Assembly (NCBI GenBank): GCA_905221605.1
Contig: CAJNDS010002394.1
Coordinates: 186,001 to 250,000 of the forward strand
DNA length: 64,000 bases
Direction: 5' to 3'
Source of the DNA: Symbiodinium natans
Taxonomy: Eukaryota; Sar; Dinophyceae; Suessiales; Symbiodiniaceae
A model generated the notes under the pieces. It saw only the letters and a list, made by a program, of their open reading frames with translations, did no database searches and was not told the DNA's origin. Numbering within the stretch: the first letter of the stretch is position 1; each line of letters opens with the position of its first letter. Both the position numbers and the translations under genes were made by a program. Of this stretch, positions 32,225 through 42,697 are shown piece after piece.

Positions 32225-34839
32225 GCTCCTTCTTAAAAGGTGCCGTACTAAAGGTGGTCGGAGAGTGTTGTGGAAACAGATAGTATGAAGATGCACATCA
32301 GTCGGACCCCTGAAGAGTTAGTGAGTTTAGGCTTTAGAGTTTAGGGTTTAGGGTTTCCCAAACCGTCCAAAATCCTCACTGAGCCCATAGCCCCTTCAAC
32401 GAGAGTGTTTGTTTGGGCGCTCCATGGTCAACCGCAGACAACGCCATGCTCCGAGCCGCCCCAAGTTAAACCCTAAACTTGGGATGTTCCCCCTTATACT
32501 AACCGTCCTTAATAGGGATTCTAATAGAGGGTACTTTAATTCCTATGACCTATGAAGGACTGTTAGTATAAGGGGAACATCTCAACCCTAAACCCTAACC
32601 ACCCGCCCTCCCAACAAAAACAACTACATAAAGACAAAAGTAAAATCAAATCAAGATCGCCACTTTAACTTCTAACCCTCAAGCCCTCCCGACTCTGCAA
32701 CCCCCCTGCAGCCATAATCCCTTAAAAGGCCATTTATAGGGTTTATGGGGATTATAAGGCCTACTAGCCCGTCCTGGTGCACAATGAAAGCCCTCGGCCC
32801 CAAATCTCTGATCCCTAAACCCCCCCGAAAAGCCTGAACCCCTAACTCAAAAGCCCGAAAATCCGAAACCCTCAAGTGAAAACCCTGAACCCTAGACCCC
32901 AAGCGCTCCCCAAACGCTAAACCCCAATTCCTAGACCCTAAACCCGAAGAAGCCCTAACCCTATAAGGCTGCGGGATCCTCGTTTTTTGGTCGGGATCCT
33001 GCTCTACGCCTCGGGCTTTGCAAGCCTGGTCTACCATGACTACCTGACGCTCGGGCTTGCGTGGGAGGGCTTCAGGGGGCTCAGGGTTTAGGGTTTAGGG
33101 CTAGGGCTTAGGGTTTAGGCTTTAGGCTTTAGGCTTTAGGCTTTAGGCTTTAGGCTTTAGGCTTTAGGGTTTAGAGTTTAGAGTTTAGGGTTTTTAGGGT
33201 TTAGGGTTTAGGGTTTCGGCCTTTTGAGATTCAGGGGCTTAGGAGTTAGGACTTAAGGGTATCCCCAAGGCCCTCGGGACATTTCTCCAGGGCTTTCAGA
33301 GACCCAGAACAGAAGGGTTTTCGAGCTTAAACAAAAATATTACCACACCTGTACTCAGCCAACAGTGAGCCTAAGTTCTAGCCCACGCTATATAGTAGGT
33401 CCCAGGGTAGATAGATTTAGGATTTGGGTTCAGACCCTCAAGCTTGGATCAGCCTAAACCCTACGCCCTAAACCCATACGTGAACTAAACCCTTAACCCT
33501 AAACCCTAAACCCTAAACCCTAAACCCTAAACCCTAAACCCTACACCCTACACCCTAAACCCTAAACCCTAAACCCTAAACCCTAAACCCTAAAACCCTA
33601 AAACCCTATAACCCTATAAACCCTAAACCCTAAACCCAAGGATGCGCGAGCTGCGGTCCACTCCGGGTCCGCGCTACCGCATCCCCCACGGGGGCCTTTT
33701 CGAGTATGCGACCCAAGCGCTGCATCGCAGCTGAAGCGGGGTTCAGGGTTTAGGGTTTAGGGTTTAGTGTTTGGAGTTGGGGTTTAGGGTCCAGAGTTTA
33801 GGTTTCAGGTTTGGAGTTTAATTCAGGCTTACCCTAGTAGTTATCATGGACGCTGATGGTGGTTGTAACTGGGACTTTGACTGGGGAGCAGAAGCTAGTC
33901 ATAAGCCGCTCATGAGTATAGGGTTTATAGGGTTTAGGGTTTAGGGTTTAGGGTTTAGGGTTTAGGGTGCTGCATTTGAAAGCGCTGCACACAAACAATT
34001 TATAGTTTGGGGTTGCCTTGACACCTCAAGCCCCTCAGCTCTCCGACTTCTGGTGATGCGGAAACATGTTTTCTTTATGGGTAGTTACAGCTAGATTCAG
34101 TGGAGGGGTTTTCTTCGGGCCTCTAAATCCGAAACCCTAAACCCTAAACCCAAAAGCCTAGGCACTACAGCATGTCTCGGAGGTATAGCCTAATAAACCC
34201 TAAACCCTAAACCCCAAACCCTAAACCCTAAACCCTAAACCCTAAATCCTGCATGTCTCGGAGGTATTTCTGTGAGCTATGGACGTGGCTCGGCTTCTTT
34301 CTCATCAGTTGGGGCCCCAATGGCCTGTTCATCCTCTGCGTCTCTCTGGCCAACCTGGTCGCCTGCTGGCAGTTCGAATTTGTAAATAAGGGTTTATGGG
34401 TTTAGGGTTAAGGGTTTACAAGGGCTTAGGGATGTTTAAGGTTTAAGGTTTAGGGTATTGAGGGCCTTCGTAGTTTAGGATTCGGGGTTTGGGCATTCGC
34501 CATCCCACCCGCCACATCTGAGCAATCATTTCGGCAGCTTCAGTCGCATGACACCATGGCGCGTGTGATTGCGTGCCAGCCCCCGACCCAATGACCTGAG
34601 ACCCGAGAGGGCGCCGGCAAGACTTGAATAGGATTATTGGTTTTTGTTTGGGTTACTGGGGTTGTTGGGGCCATTTGGGGTTGTTGGGGTTGTTGGGTAT
34701 GAGGCGTTGTTGTTGGGGCCTCGCATTTAATTGCTGCCAGGTCCCTCGATCCGTGGCCACGCATCACTGGTACCTCCAACATTTCGGCAGCGAGTACAGC
34801 CAATTGGGCCGCAGCTACCTGGTACCCTTTGTTTGGTGA
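28850..34839 (+). CDS. Steroid 5-alpha-reductase family enzyme (DET2/SRD5A-like), split gene
   Basis: This is an ER-membrane enzyme family that uses NADPH to reduce the delta-4 double bond of 3-oxo-steroids or related lipids. Exons: 28850-28928, 29426-29529, 30439-30498, 31545-31619, 31855-31909, 32968-33045, 33641-33721, 34264-34357 and 34741-34839 (TGA). All eight joins keep phase. Family landmarks appear in order: YGK, W-MELP, HY-YRG-IYP, NGYL-like HGYLNARW, W-RDPRFL, HDYL-RELR-PG-RYRIPHGGLFEY, YF-ELW-W-G, and C-terminal HHWYL-F-Y...LVPFVW. The part read is about 245 residues against about 260 for typical members. The first membrane segment and start codon are not located. Several donors must be GC or GA to fit the alignment. 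Confidence 0.9.
29426..29529 (+). CDS. 5-alpha-reductase exon (MELP)
   Basis: Follows (CCCTAAA)n CCGAG. Reads LMELPVTLSFLFFFFARAGP QRHELVPRIWVLES. The donor GTTTGG leads into a G-run and TTTAGGG. Confidence 0.9.
30254..30298 (+). CDS. Candidate extra exon in reductase intron
   Basis: Acceptor AGTTTCAG, then AIEAGKTEAQRKQRE and donor GTTCC. Flanking reductase exons join in phase without it, so it is optional or spurious. Confidence 0.3.
30439..30498 (+). CDS. 5-alpha-reductase exon (HY-YRG-IYP)
   Basis: Reads MHYTYRGWIYPYLLRDLVA. Acceptor TCTTTAAG; GC donor at 30499. The split Ser codon joins it to 29529. Confidence 0.85.
30754..30825 (+). CDS. Candidate extra exon in reductase intron
   Basis: Twenty-four codons, phase 0/0: SNNHPLSREQIAKQGSLRLR TLFT, ending exactly at GTTTAGGG. 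It would insert between conserved reductase segments and break phase to 31545, so it may belong to a different or alternative transcript. Confidence 0.35.
31408..31524. repeat. MITE-like element, CTAGGACCCAGAGTAGGCCC family
   Basis: The termini CCTAGGACCAGGAGCAGGCC and CTAGGTTACTCCCGGGTCC are near complements. Other copies: about 39402-39512, 46571-46675, 57818-57923, 59307-59420, and a partial copy at 16968-17013. The copies share a CCCTTATAATCC/GGGTACC core. Confidence 0.8.
31545..31619 (+). CDS. 5-alpha-reductase exon
   Basis: Reads PHPGARNNFSLVPALGGCLV TVTH, a membrane segment. A GC donor at 31620 leaves G, which joins GC of the next exon as Gly in HGYLNARW. Confidence 0.8.
31855..31909 (+). 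CDS. 5-alpha-reductase exon (GYLNARW)
   Basis: Acceptor AAAGCCAG. Reads YLNARWFAEHGSHLKKA, then TG of Trp at a GC donor. The open frame runs on to a GTTTAGGG at 31936, but only the GC donor gives the conserved W-x-x-DPRFL junction. Confidence 0.85.
32098..32175 (+). CDS. Candidate exon in reductase intron
   Basis: SVLASPCLSNSWADPENLTH LQIACS between GGTTCAG and canonical GTAAGC. Not needed by the reductase alignment. Confidence 0.3.
32481..32584. repeat. MITE-like element, GGGATGTTCCCCCTTATACTAACAG family
   Basis: Complementary ends, as at 12487-12582 and 54861-54958. Confidence 0.85.
32968..33045 (+). CDS. 5-alpha-reductase exon (RDPRFL)
   Basis: Reads LRDPRFLVGILLYASGFASL VYHDY. The alignment to the next exon (HDYL-MRELR) requires a GA donor at 33046, although the frame stays open to GTTTAGGG at 33086. 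Confidence 0.85.
33115..33170 (+). repeat. Variant array (TTTAGGC)n
   Basis: About eight heptamers with C in place of the last G, bordered by ordinary TTTAGGG. Confidence 0.85.
33641..33721 (+). CDS. 5-alpha-reductase exon (RIPHGGLFEY)
   Basis: After (CCCTAAA)n CCCAAG. Reads MRELRSTPGPRYRIPHGGLF EYATQA, the most conserved family segment. GC donor at 33722 (33719 also possible). Confidence 0.92.
34170..34267. repeat. Telomere tract flanked by a 17-bp direct repeat at a splice acceptor
   Basis: GCATGTCTCGGAGGTAT occurs at 34170-34186 and 34251-34267. About 64 bp, mostly (CCCTAAA)n, lies between. The right copy contains the acceptor of the reductase exon at 34264. Confidence 0.9.
34264..34357 (+). 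CDS. 5-alpha-reductase exon (YFCELW)
   Basis: Reads YFCELWTWLGFFLISWGPNG LFILCVSLANL, two membrane segments. Donor GTCGCC. Confidence 0.88.
34741..34839 (+). CDS. 5-alpha-reductase last exon (stop)
   Basis: Acceptor GCTGCCAG. Reads VPRSVATHHWYLQHFGSEYS QLGRSYLVPFVW and TGA, the family C-terminal signature. Confidence 0.92.
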   Translation, partial: VPRSVATHHWYLQHFGSEYSQLGRSYLVPFVW

Positions 34840-35021
34840 TGCTGAGTGGCCGCGCGCACATTGGACATGTGCTGTGTGGATTGAACATGTCTTGAAGCTC
34901 TGAGTTTTATGCCATCTGAAGCTGAATCCGCAAGTCCTAAGCCGCACAGATGGGTTTAGGGTTTTTAGTGTTTGGTTTAGGGTTTAGAGTTTAGGGTTTC
35001 GGTTTAAGAGTTTCCGGCAAG

Positions 35022-36240
35022 GTTCAGGTCTGGGGCAAAGGAAGCAAGAGCCAGAGGAATCGATTCGTCCAGAAAAAGAAGCCGTGCGAGTCTCTTTGGC
35101 TGAGGGCGCAGGGTCTTATCCTAAACCCTAAGCCCTGCCTAAACCGCCAAAGTATGAAACATATTGACCCTTTTTATGGGTTTTGGGCTATTGTTTTTTT
35201 AAACATACTTTGGGGGGTGCCCGGTAAGTCCTAAACCTTAAACCCTCCCAAGGCCGAAATTCCAAGCGCCCAAAAAAATCATGCTGCAATTCCCTACCCA
35301 GACCATATTCTTTTTCGTACCAGGCTCTACAAGGAGGCCCCCTTACTCTTCTAACTGTAGTTAAGGGACTTATAACCTAATTTAGGATCCTTATAACCCA
35401 ATTTAGGGCTCTTGTAAGTCTACTTATAACTAGGGGGCCCCACCTTGTATGCTTCGTATTGCATCATGTGCACAATGAAAGGGGACTAGTGCTGGGGTCG
35501 GGGGGGAATCTAGGTACATCATAATCTCTGCACCTAGAGCACATCTGTCCGAGATTGGGGTTTATGGTTTCAGGTCCGGCAGGGTTTGGGGATCCATCTT
35601 TGTAAGTAGTGGGTCGACTCTGTCTTTCGGAGGGCGGGGGGGGGGGGGGGAGTAGCCCGCGATGTGTCAAGCGTGTGCAGTACAAAAGGTTTGGCATTGC
35701 TGGAACCACTCCTGATTTCTTTGTCATCACAACAACTAGAACACACCGGGCTTGGGATTTTGGGTTCAGGGTTTAGGGTCTGGGAATAAACTTTGAGAGA
35801 CTTAAGCATTCTTGGAGGTTAGGGCTCTTTGGCTCAGTGGATAGTGGGGGGGGGGGGTTGGTTTTTTCAAGGTTTTTGACCCCTAAACCCTACACCCTAA
35901 ACCCTAAACCCTAAACCCTATAAACCTCTAAAACCCAAACCCCAAACCCCAGCCAGGCAAAGACCTGCCAATCGACGACCTGGCATCCACTGACGCAGCG
36001 TCGAGCGGCTCCGTAACGACGGCCCTTCCCTCGGCTTCGGGGTCCGAGTCTCCGGTAGGGTTTAGGGTTTAGGGTTTAGGGTTTAGGGTTTAGGGTTTAG
36101 GGTTTAGGGTTTAGGGTTTAGGGTTTAGGTTTAGGGTTTAGGGTTTAGGGTTTAGGGTTTAGGGTTTAGGGTTTGTTGTGTGTGTGTGTGGGCAGGACCT
36201 CACCAACCAGGTTGGAACCAACCGCAAGCGGAGGGCTTGA
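35022..36240 (+). CDS. 3' part of an unidentified basic protein gene
   Basis: Three phase-0 exons. 35022-35111 reads VQVWGKGSKSQRNRFVQKKK PCESLWLRAQ. 35953-36054 reads PGKDLPIDDLASTDAASSGS VTTALPSASGSESP, between C-repeat CCCCAG and donor GTAGGGTTTAGGG. 36196-36240 reads DLTNQVGTNRKRRA plus TGA after a TG-rich tract and GGGCAG. Low-complexity, acidic/Ser-rich then basic C-terminus; no known domain. The first exon is least certain. Confidence 0.55.
35325..35452. repeat. MITE-like element, ACAAGGTGGGGCCCCC family
   Basis: Complementary ends and internal CTTATAAC motifs, as at 8916, 44151 and 44732. Confidence 0.8.
36058..36175 (+). repeat. (TTTAGGG)n array at an intron 5' end
   Basis: About seventeen near-perfect units beginning within 3 bp of the donor at 36055. 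Confidence 0.95.
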
Positions 36241-37481
36241 TCTGCCCCCACCCGAAGCCCCAAGTTATTTTCAACTTCCAAACCCCAAACCCTAAACCCC
36301 GAACCCTAAACCCTAAACCCTAAACCCGGAACCCTAAACCCTAAACCCCAAAACCCTAAACCCCCGCCCCTCCCCCAAAAGCCTTCAGTCCAGTGAATTC
36401 CCTGGTCGCCACACTGAGGGCTTCAGCCCTAGAAGCACCACAAGCCCTGTAAGCTCTAAGGGTAGTTTGTCTAGGGTTTAGGGTTTAGGGTTTAGGCAGG
36501 GCTTAGGGCTTAGGGGTTAGGGCTGAGGGCTGAGGGCTTAGGGCTTAGGGCTTAGGATGGACGCTTAGTATGGTCCCTTACCTCCTTTCAAGGTTTTGAC
36601 GTAAGGGCTCTTAAGTTGTATAGAGTATATAAGGGGTATATAAGGGGTACCCCTTTAAGGGCCCGTACTAAGGGACCGTGTAACTACCCCTAAATAAGCC
36701 CCAAAAAGCCTGTAAAGCAAACCCCCTAAAGCGCGCCAAGCCCATAAACCTCAAAAAGCCGATTCTCATGGGGGTTGAGTAATAACTTGGGGCTTCGGGT
36801 GGGAGCAGATCCCTAGACCCCAGACCCGAAGCCCTAAACCCGAAACCCTTGCGATGCCACTGCCCGAGGGCCACTCCTCGCCTATCGAGCCGCCGCCTTG
36901 GATATGGTGGGCTTGGAGTAACCCAGAGTAGGAGCAAATGAGCCTTTTCCCTTAAACCCTGAACCCTAAACCCCTCAAATACCCGGTACTAGCCATGCAC
37001 CCAAGTAAGGTTATGTGGACCCTCGACCCTAAACCCAACACCCTGTTTCGCGTTCGTTTGGTCCCCAAGGTGTGTTCCCTTTCATCTTTAGGGTTTAGGG
37101 TTCAGGGTTTAGGGTTTATGGTTCAGGGTTTAGGGTTCAGGGTTTAGGGTTCAGGGTTTAGGGTTTAGGGTTCAGGGTGTAGGGTTCATAGGGGTTTTCA
37201 ATTTGCATTCTTGTTGGGTTAGGTTTCTTTATTCGGGCATCCTGGAATTTTCCTCGGCCGCTCTGAAACCCTGAGGCTTTAGGGGTTTCGGGTTTCATTG
37301 TTTAGGGTTTCATTGTTTAGGGTTTAGGGTTTAGGGTTTAGGGAAAGTTAAGGCATTGACGCGCGTTGCGCGTCGTACTTTTAGAAGTCAAGCAAGCCTC
37401 GACCCCTCAAAGCCCAAAGCCGAAACCCTAAAATCCTAAAACTCCCAAGGCCTAAGCCCAAACCTAAAGGTTTTCTGAGGA

Positions 37482-37561
37482 ATGAAGGGTTTAGTTTCTG
37501 ATGACAAGGATTCCAAAGCCTCCTTGAGGCTGAGAACCGTAAAGCCGGAAACCCCAAACGG
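37482..37561 (+). CDS. Candidate exon, possibly with start codon
   Basis: MKGLVSDDKDSKASLRLRTV KPETPNG ending at GTTTAGGG. The ATG has G at -3. Confidence 0.4.
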
Positions 37562-37967
37562 GTTTAGGGTTTAGGGTTTACAGGTTTAGGGTTTAGGGTT
37601 TAGGGTTCAGGGTTTAGGGTTTAGGGTAACAGAACCCTTCACAGACAGCTGTATGTTTGCCAACCTCTGAAATACGACTAGGACCCAGAATCGTTTCGTG
37701 TTTTTCTCTTGTTGTTTGAAGTTTAGGCATTCTCATGGAAGGGGCTGAGCTGTGGAAGCTGATGAGACGAAAAAGTGGGCTCCCTTGACTCAACTACTTG
37801 CGAACCGCGTATACGCAGATGCGAAACACTATGAAGCCCGAAGCCCGAAACCCCAAGCCCTAAACCCTTAGACCTAAGCCCTAAACCCTAGACCGTAAAC
37901 CCTGAACCCTAAACCCTAGCCCTAAACCCTAAACCCAAACCCTAGACCCTAAACTCTAAACCATCAG

Positions 37968-38020
37968 AGGCCGGTTTCAAACCGCGCGGTCACCATCAAT
38001 GATCTTGGCTCGGGCACTCA
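37968..38020 (+). CDS. Candidate exon
   Basis: Acceptor ACCATCAG, then RPVSNRAVTINDLGSGTQQP with strong codon bias. The 3' edge is uncertain; (CCCTAAA)n follows. Confidence 0.45.
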
Positions 38021-38385
38021 GCAGCCCCTCAGCCCTAAAACCCCAAACCCCAAACCCTAAACCCCAAACCCTAACCCTAAACCCTAAACCCTACCCCTAA
38101 ACCCTAAACCCCAAACGCAAAGCCTAAACCCTCAAACCCTAAACCCTGAACCCAGAGCCTCGTTTTCAGGGGCTGGCGGTGGCTTCTGCGTGGCTTTCAG
38201 CAGGTTGTATTTGACTGGTACCGCCCGAAATACCAGGGTGTTTCCCCAAAGCTTCCAACGCCTACTTGATTGTAGGCTGTCAATATAGCTATAGAGTCTT
38301 GTAAGTTTGTTTGGCAACCTGCAAGAGAACAAGGTTTTTGAGTGCCTATAAGGCAGTTGTTTGTAGGGCTTAACGGCGCGATGAC

Positions 38386-39197
38386 ATGGCTGACGCCTGT
38401 GTTCCGTCCATGTGCCTTTGTGTGCTAGATTTCCTATACAGCCTTCGTGCCGTGCACAAGGTCTTTCCAGAAGTCGTCACGCTATAGGCTGGTGTCCGGC
38501 AGATGAACTCTCTAAGCTGCCCTGAGCAGTCTAGAAGCTACTCTGAACGCTCTGGCCGAATCCCTCGACCCTAAACCCTAACCCCCTAAGCCCTCTGAAA
38601 CCCTCCCCAAACACTCCGAGGCTATTGTCCACTGATCTTCCTGGGTTTAGGGTTTAGGGTTTAGGGTTTAGGGTTTAGGGTTTAGGGTTTAGGGTTTAGG
38701 GTTTAGGGTTTAGGGTTTAGGGTCCATGTACCTAAACAGGCAGTACTTGGGTCCTAAGGTACCTCCTAGGTAGGGACTTTGGGGCTCAAATAGAGAATCA
38801 TGGGGTGCATGAAGCCTTAGGGCTTAGGGTATGGGGTGTAGGGTTTAGGGTTTAGGGTTTAGGGTTTAGGGTTTAGGGTTTAGGGTTTAGGGTTTAGGGT
38901 TTAGGGGTGAGGCCATGATGCGGAAGCTTGAACGTCTTAGCCTCAAGATGAGGTTTTTTGTCCACAAGCTACAGGGGGGGGGTCTGTAGACACCTCATCC
39001 TTCCCCAAATGGGTTTAGAGTTCAAGGTTTAGGGTTTAGGGTTTAGGGTTTAGGGTATTTAGGGTCCAAACCTTGATTTCTCAACCCGAAGACCTGAGAC
39101 CCTGGACCCTGAACCCAAAGCCCTAACCAAACTCTAAGCCCTGTTCTCCGCCAAAGCCCCTCCGCCCCCAACGCCCCCCACCCCCCTCCTCCCTCCA

Positions 39198-39228
<31 letters not shown>

Positions 39229-40248
39229 AAAAAGCCAAGAAATAAACATAACAAACAAATGAAACCTGAACTGACGAGTTCTTAGTAGAGAGGCGGGAAT
39301 GAGGTACCTCACATCCCCGCTAAACTTACCCCAAACCCTTTACCCCTGTGTAATTTTGTTTGGTGAGGGATGATGGGTCGCGACTTGCTCAACTCCCTAC
39401 TACTAGGACCGGGAGTAGGCCCTGTTTCCCTTTTTTAGGGTTGGGGTTCCCTTATAATCCTCTTAAACCAAAAAGGGTACCCTTTTTCCTCCTAGGTTAC
39501 TCCCAATCCTACAAGCCAGTAGGCAAAGTGCGCGAGAAATAAACTGAGGCCTTGGTTTTGGACTTACACCGCCGGGCGCCCTGAGCAGATGTCTTGTGAT
39601 TTTCGCTGCAGGCCTGCGTAGGGTATAGGGTTTAGGGTTTAGGCTTTAGGGTTTAGGGTTTAGGGTTTAGGGTTTAGGGTTTAGGGTTTAGGGTTTAGGG
39701 CTTAGGTTTCGGGTTTCGGGTTTAGGGCTTAGGGGCGTCTAGGGGTTGCCTAGGCATCGAAGCTCGATTCAACGGCCTTTTGGGGGGCTTGGAAACGAGG
39801 CTCTCTGAGACCTGGGGTTTGGTTCCGAACATGCGAAAACTTAAGCCTCAGTCCTTAAGCCCTAAACCCGAAAGCCTAAACCCTAATTTTACTACACCCT
39901 AAGCCCTAAACCCTAAACTCTAAACCCTCAACCCCAAACCCTAAACCCTAAATCATAAACCCTAAACCCTAGACCCTAAACCCTAAACCCGAACCCTGTT
40001 TCAACACCCCTCCAGTGCTTACCTGTGGAGTAGCTGTGCTCCTGGGCGTGCTCAGAGCCTGTTTCGGCTGTTTAGGGTTTAGAAGTCTGGGTTTAGGGTT
40101 TAGGGTTTAGGGTTTAGGGTTTACGGATTTCAGGGTTTAGGGTTTAGGGGTTTCGGCTTTTGGGGAGTTCTACATGGAAGAGGAGGTCCTGCGCACAGGA
40201 GGAGGACCGGCAGCGCATGCGCAGAGCCCCCGGAACCGGCTCGTGTGA
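38386..40248 (+). CDS. Small multi-exon membrane protein gene
   Basis: Phase-consistent exons: 38386-38460 (ATG with G at -3 and +4; MADACVPSMCLCVLDFLYSL), 38912-38981 (AMMRKLERLSLKMRFFVHKL QGG), 39549-39617 (LGFGLTPPGALSRCLVIFAA GL), 39754-39816 (IEARFNGLLGGLETRLSETW), 40016-40056 or -40069 (LTCGVAVLLGVLR), and 40168-40248 (FYMEEEVLRTGGGPAAHAQS PRNRLV, TGA). About 130 residues with three or more hydrophobic stretches. Telomere arrays fill its introns. The join of the last two exons needs a GC donor at 40057. Family unknown. Confidence 0.6.
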
Positions 40249-40317
40249 CAGCGGCCAAGCCGCGGCCAAGCCAGCCAGGACTGCCCCTAAACCCTAAACC
40301 CTAAACCCTAAACCCTA

Positions 40318-40378
40318 AACCCTGAACCCTGAACCCTGAACCCTGAACCCTGAACCCTGAACCCTGAACCCTGAACCC
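40318..40378. repeat. Variant array (CCCTGAA)n
   Basis: About eight TTCAGGG-type heptamers inside a CCCTAAA array. Confidence 0.9.
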
Positions 40379-40409
40379 TAAACCCTACCATCGGAATCGT
40401 GGGGCAGCC

Positions 40410-41171
40410 ATGGCGGACACTTCTTGCAGAAAGGTGGAGTTACGTTTTGAGGGTCCCCGAGTTAGGGCCCAGGTAAAGGGCGCTGTACATCCTGCATAGG
40501 GGTCTCAGACCCTAAAATAAAAGCTTTAGAAGCCTACTTCCCTAAACACCTGAACTCCTAGCCAAGCTCCAAAACGCATCCCTAAGCCCGAAGACCATGA
40601 CCCCAGGCTCAAAAGCCCAACCGTCTCCACGTATTCAAAGCCCAGGTCCTGCGGGGGCGGTGGGGTAGCGTGGCTTCCGCCGGGCTCCTTAGTTTTTGGT
40701 CACCCAAACCCGCCCCAGAACCTAAAACCCCAAACCCTAAACTCCTATAAACCCCAAACATTAAGCTCCATGCCGTCGAGTTGGCGTTTAAAGAGGTCGA
40801 ATGAGTCTGAAAAGCTCTTAGCACGTGTTTAAGGTTTATAGGCTTTTGGGTTTGGGGTTTAGGGCTGGCTTACCTGAAGGCTCCAATGTAGTTCCTTTTT
40901 GGAGATTGTAGTATACTACCCCAAAAAGGTGCTGCATAGGAGCCTTTAGGTAGAGCATTTGGAGGTTTTTTCGGTCGGTTTAGGGTTTTGGGGGTGTAGG
41001 GCCCGCGGAAAGCCATCTCCAAGAAAGTGCTTGGCCTGACAGCTTCTTGTGGGTTTAGGGCTTAGGGTTTAGGGTTTAGGGTTTAGGGTTTAGGGTTTAG
41101 GGTTTAGGGTTTAGGGTTTAGGGTTACCTGACAGACCCCTGCATCGCACCGATGATGGAAAGGACACCCCC
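40410..41171 (+). CDS. 5' exons of an unidentified gene
   Basis: The ATG at 40410 sits in a strong context (GCCATGG) 162 bp after the preceding stop. Exons: 40410-40472 (MADTSCRKVELRFEGPRVRA Q, canonical donor GTAAAG), 41000-41052 (GPRKAISKKVLGLTASC), 41135-41171 (PLHRTDDGKDTP). Phases agree. A second frame in the first exon (IGIVGQPWRTLLAERW) is also open. Confidence 0.5.
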
Positions 41172-41550
41172 GCCAGCCATAAACCCTAAGCCCAAAACCC
41201 AAGTGCCCTAAACCTTCAACCCGAAACCCAAGTGCCCTAAACCTTCAACCCGAAACCCTAAACCTTGGGCAGAGGATCTAGCGAAGTTTTCTGGGGTTTT
41301 CTGCGGTTTTCTGCAGTTTTCCAGGGTTTCTTGGGGTTTCTGGGGTTCTGGGGGGGGAGTGGGGGGGGGAGGGGGGGAGGGGGTTGGGGCTCTTGGGGTA
41401 CAGGTTGTGGGAGGTTGTATCTCTTTGCGGAGGCAGCTTTCCGTTTCCAAGTCTCGGCGAGAGTGCACCCAACAGTCCACCGCCCCCCAAAACCTAAACC
41501 TCAGCACCCAAAAAAAGAAGCATGGCCCAGCAAGCCTCATAGAGCCTCTC

Positions 41551-41640
41551 CACCCCTGTCCTGGTAGAAGTTCAATAGCTCCTTAATCCAACTAAGGGCA
41601 CCCCTGTCCTGGTAGAAGTTCAATAGCTCCTTAATCCAAA
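41551..41640. repeat. Tandem duplication of about 48 bp
   Basis: CACCCCTGTCCTGGTAGAAG with the next 28 bases recurs immediately, differing by an inserted AAT near the junction. A MITE-like element follows (41642-41853). Confidence 0.9.
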
Positions 41641-42262
41641 TCTAAGGGTAGTTTCACGGGCCCCTAGTATTGTCCCTTACCTTCTTGAAAGGGTTGTGAG
41701 GTATGGGCCCTTTGGATTTATAGGGTTTAAAGGTGGTATGGAATCTGAGGGTAATCGGTATGTACGGAGTCCCCTTATAAGGGCCCATACTGAGGGACTC
41801 CTAAGATATGAGTAAGGGCCCATATTCAGGGACCACGTAACTACCCTAAGACCAAAGCCCTGTCCATTATAGGGTTCTTAAGGGAGCGAGTTCAAGGGCG
41901 GGTATGTAACCCAAGGTTCCCTAGTACTCCCGAAAGTACCTACACCCCCATGAACCTCCCCCCCCTTCAGAACCCTACAAAGTCCAGCATAAGCTGGAAC
42001 CCTCAGCCACCCGAGCGCCCAATATGCTTGGCTTGAGGCAAAATCCCTGGCACCAGACCTGGTCTGAGCCCCATCGGTTCGAACGTCGGAAACCCTGGGC
42101 CTAGGCCCTGAACCCCAAGACCCTCACTCCTAAACCCGAAGCCCTAAACCCAAACCCTGAACCCGTTTGATTCCTCTTTGGCTGGTGAGAGTCAGAGTTC
42201 GGTCCTGCACACCTATAAACACCAAAACCTACCCCAAACCCTAAACCGTAAGCTCTAAGGAA

Positions 42263-42293
<31 letters not shown>

Positions 42294-42347
42294 CAGGGAG
42301 AGAGGGGAAGAGAGAGATAGGGCGAGAGAGAGAGAGAGAGAGAAGTA

Positions 42348-42469
42348 GTGAACGGACCACGTGGCGGGTCTTGGTGGGTAAAGGACTTAGAACTCGAAAA
42401 AGAGTCTTGGACAGTCAATAGTGCCCTGTGTCTGAAGTTGAGACTGATTCTGATTTCGGAAACCATGCA
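42348..42469 (+). CDS. Open frame, possible exon
   Basis: Includes GGSWWVKDLELEKESWTVNS and ALCLKLRLILISETMQ. A longer frame exists on the other strand but is mostly repeat-encoded Ser/Leu. Confidence 0.3.
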
Positions 42470-42644
42470 GGGCTTAGGGTTTGAAGATTACGTTGGAGGT
42501 CTTAGCGTTAAGGTCTGTTCTATGCCGTGCTGGCATGCAATACGGGCCGATCTAGACCTCTAAGCCTGGGTTTTGGAGTAGTCGACGTACTTTAATACTT
42601 GTTTTGGTTCTGGGTTCCTAGTATAGCCACTTATACCTAAACGT

Positions 42645-42645
42645 A

Positions 42646-42676
<31 letters not shown>

Positions 42677-42697
42677 ATATATATATATATATATGTA
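42645..42697. repeat. (TA)n microsatellite inside an element copy
   Basis: ATATAT/GTATAT tract within a copy of the TTCTGGGTTCCTA...CTCCAAAGTAGGG element. Shorter copies at about 23261-23362 and 26662-26740 lack the expansion. Confidence 0.8.

Noticed and set aside
41208-41567. Long overlapping ORFs on both strands
   Set aside because: Mostly G/C-run translations (poly-Pro or poly-Gly). Part of 41407-41490 might be exonic, but the frame is undecidable.
42080-42105. tRNA-like GGTTCGAAC T-loop
   Set aside because: The 5-bp T-stem does not pair and no acceptor or anticodon arm can be drawn. The same holds for GGTTCGA at 44429 and 52589.
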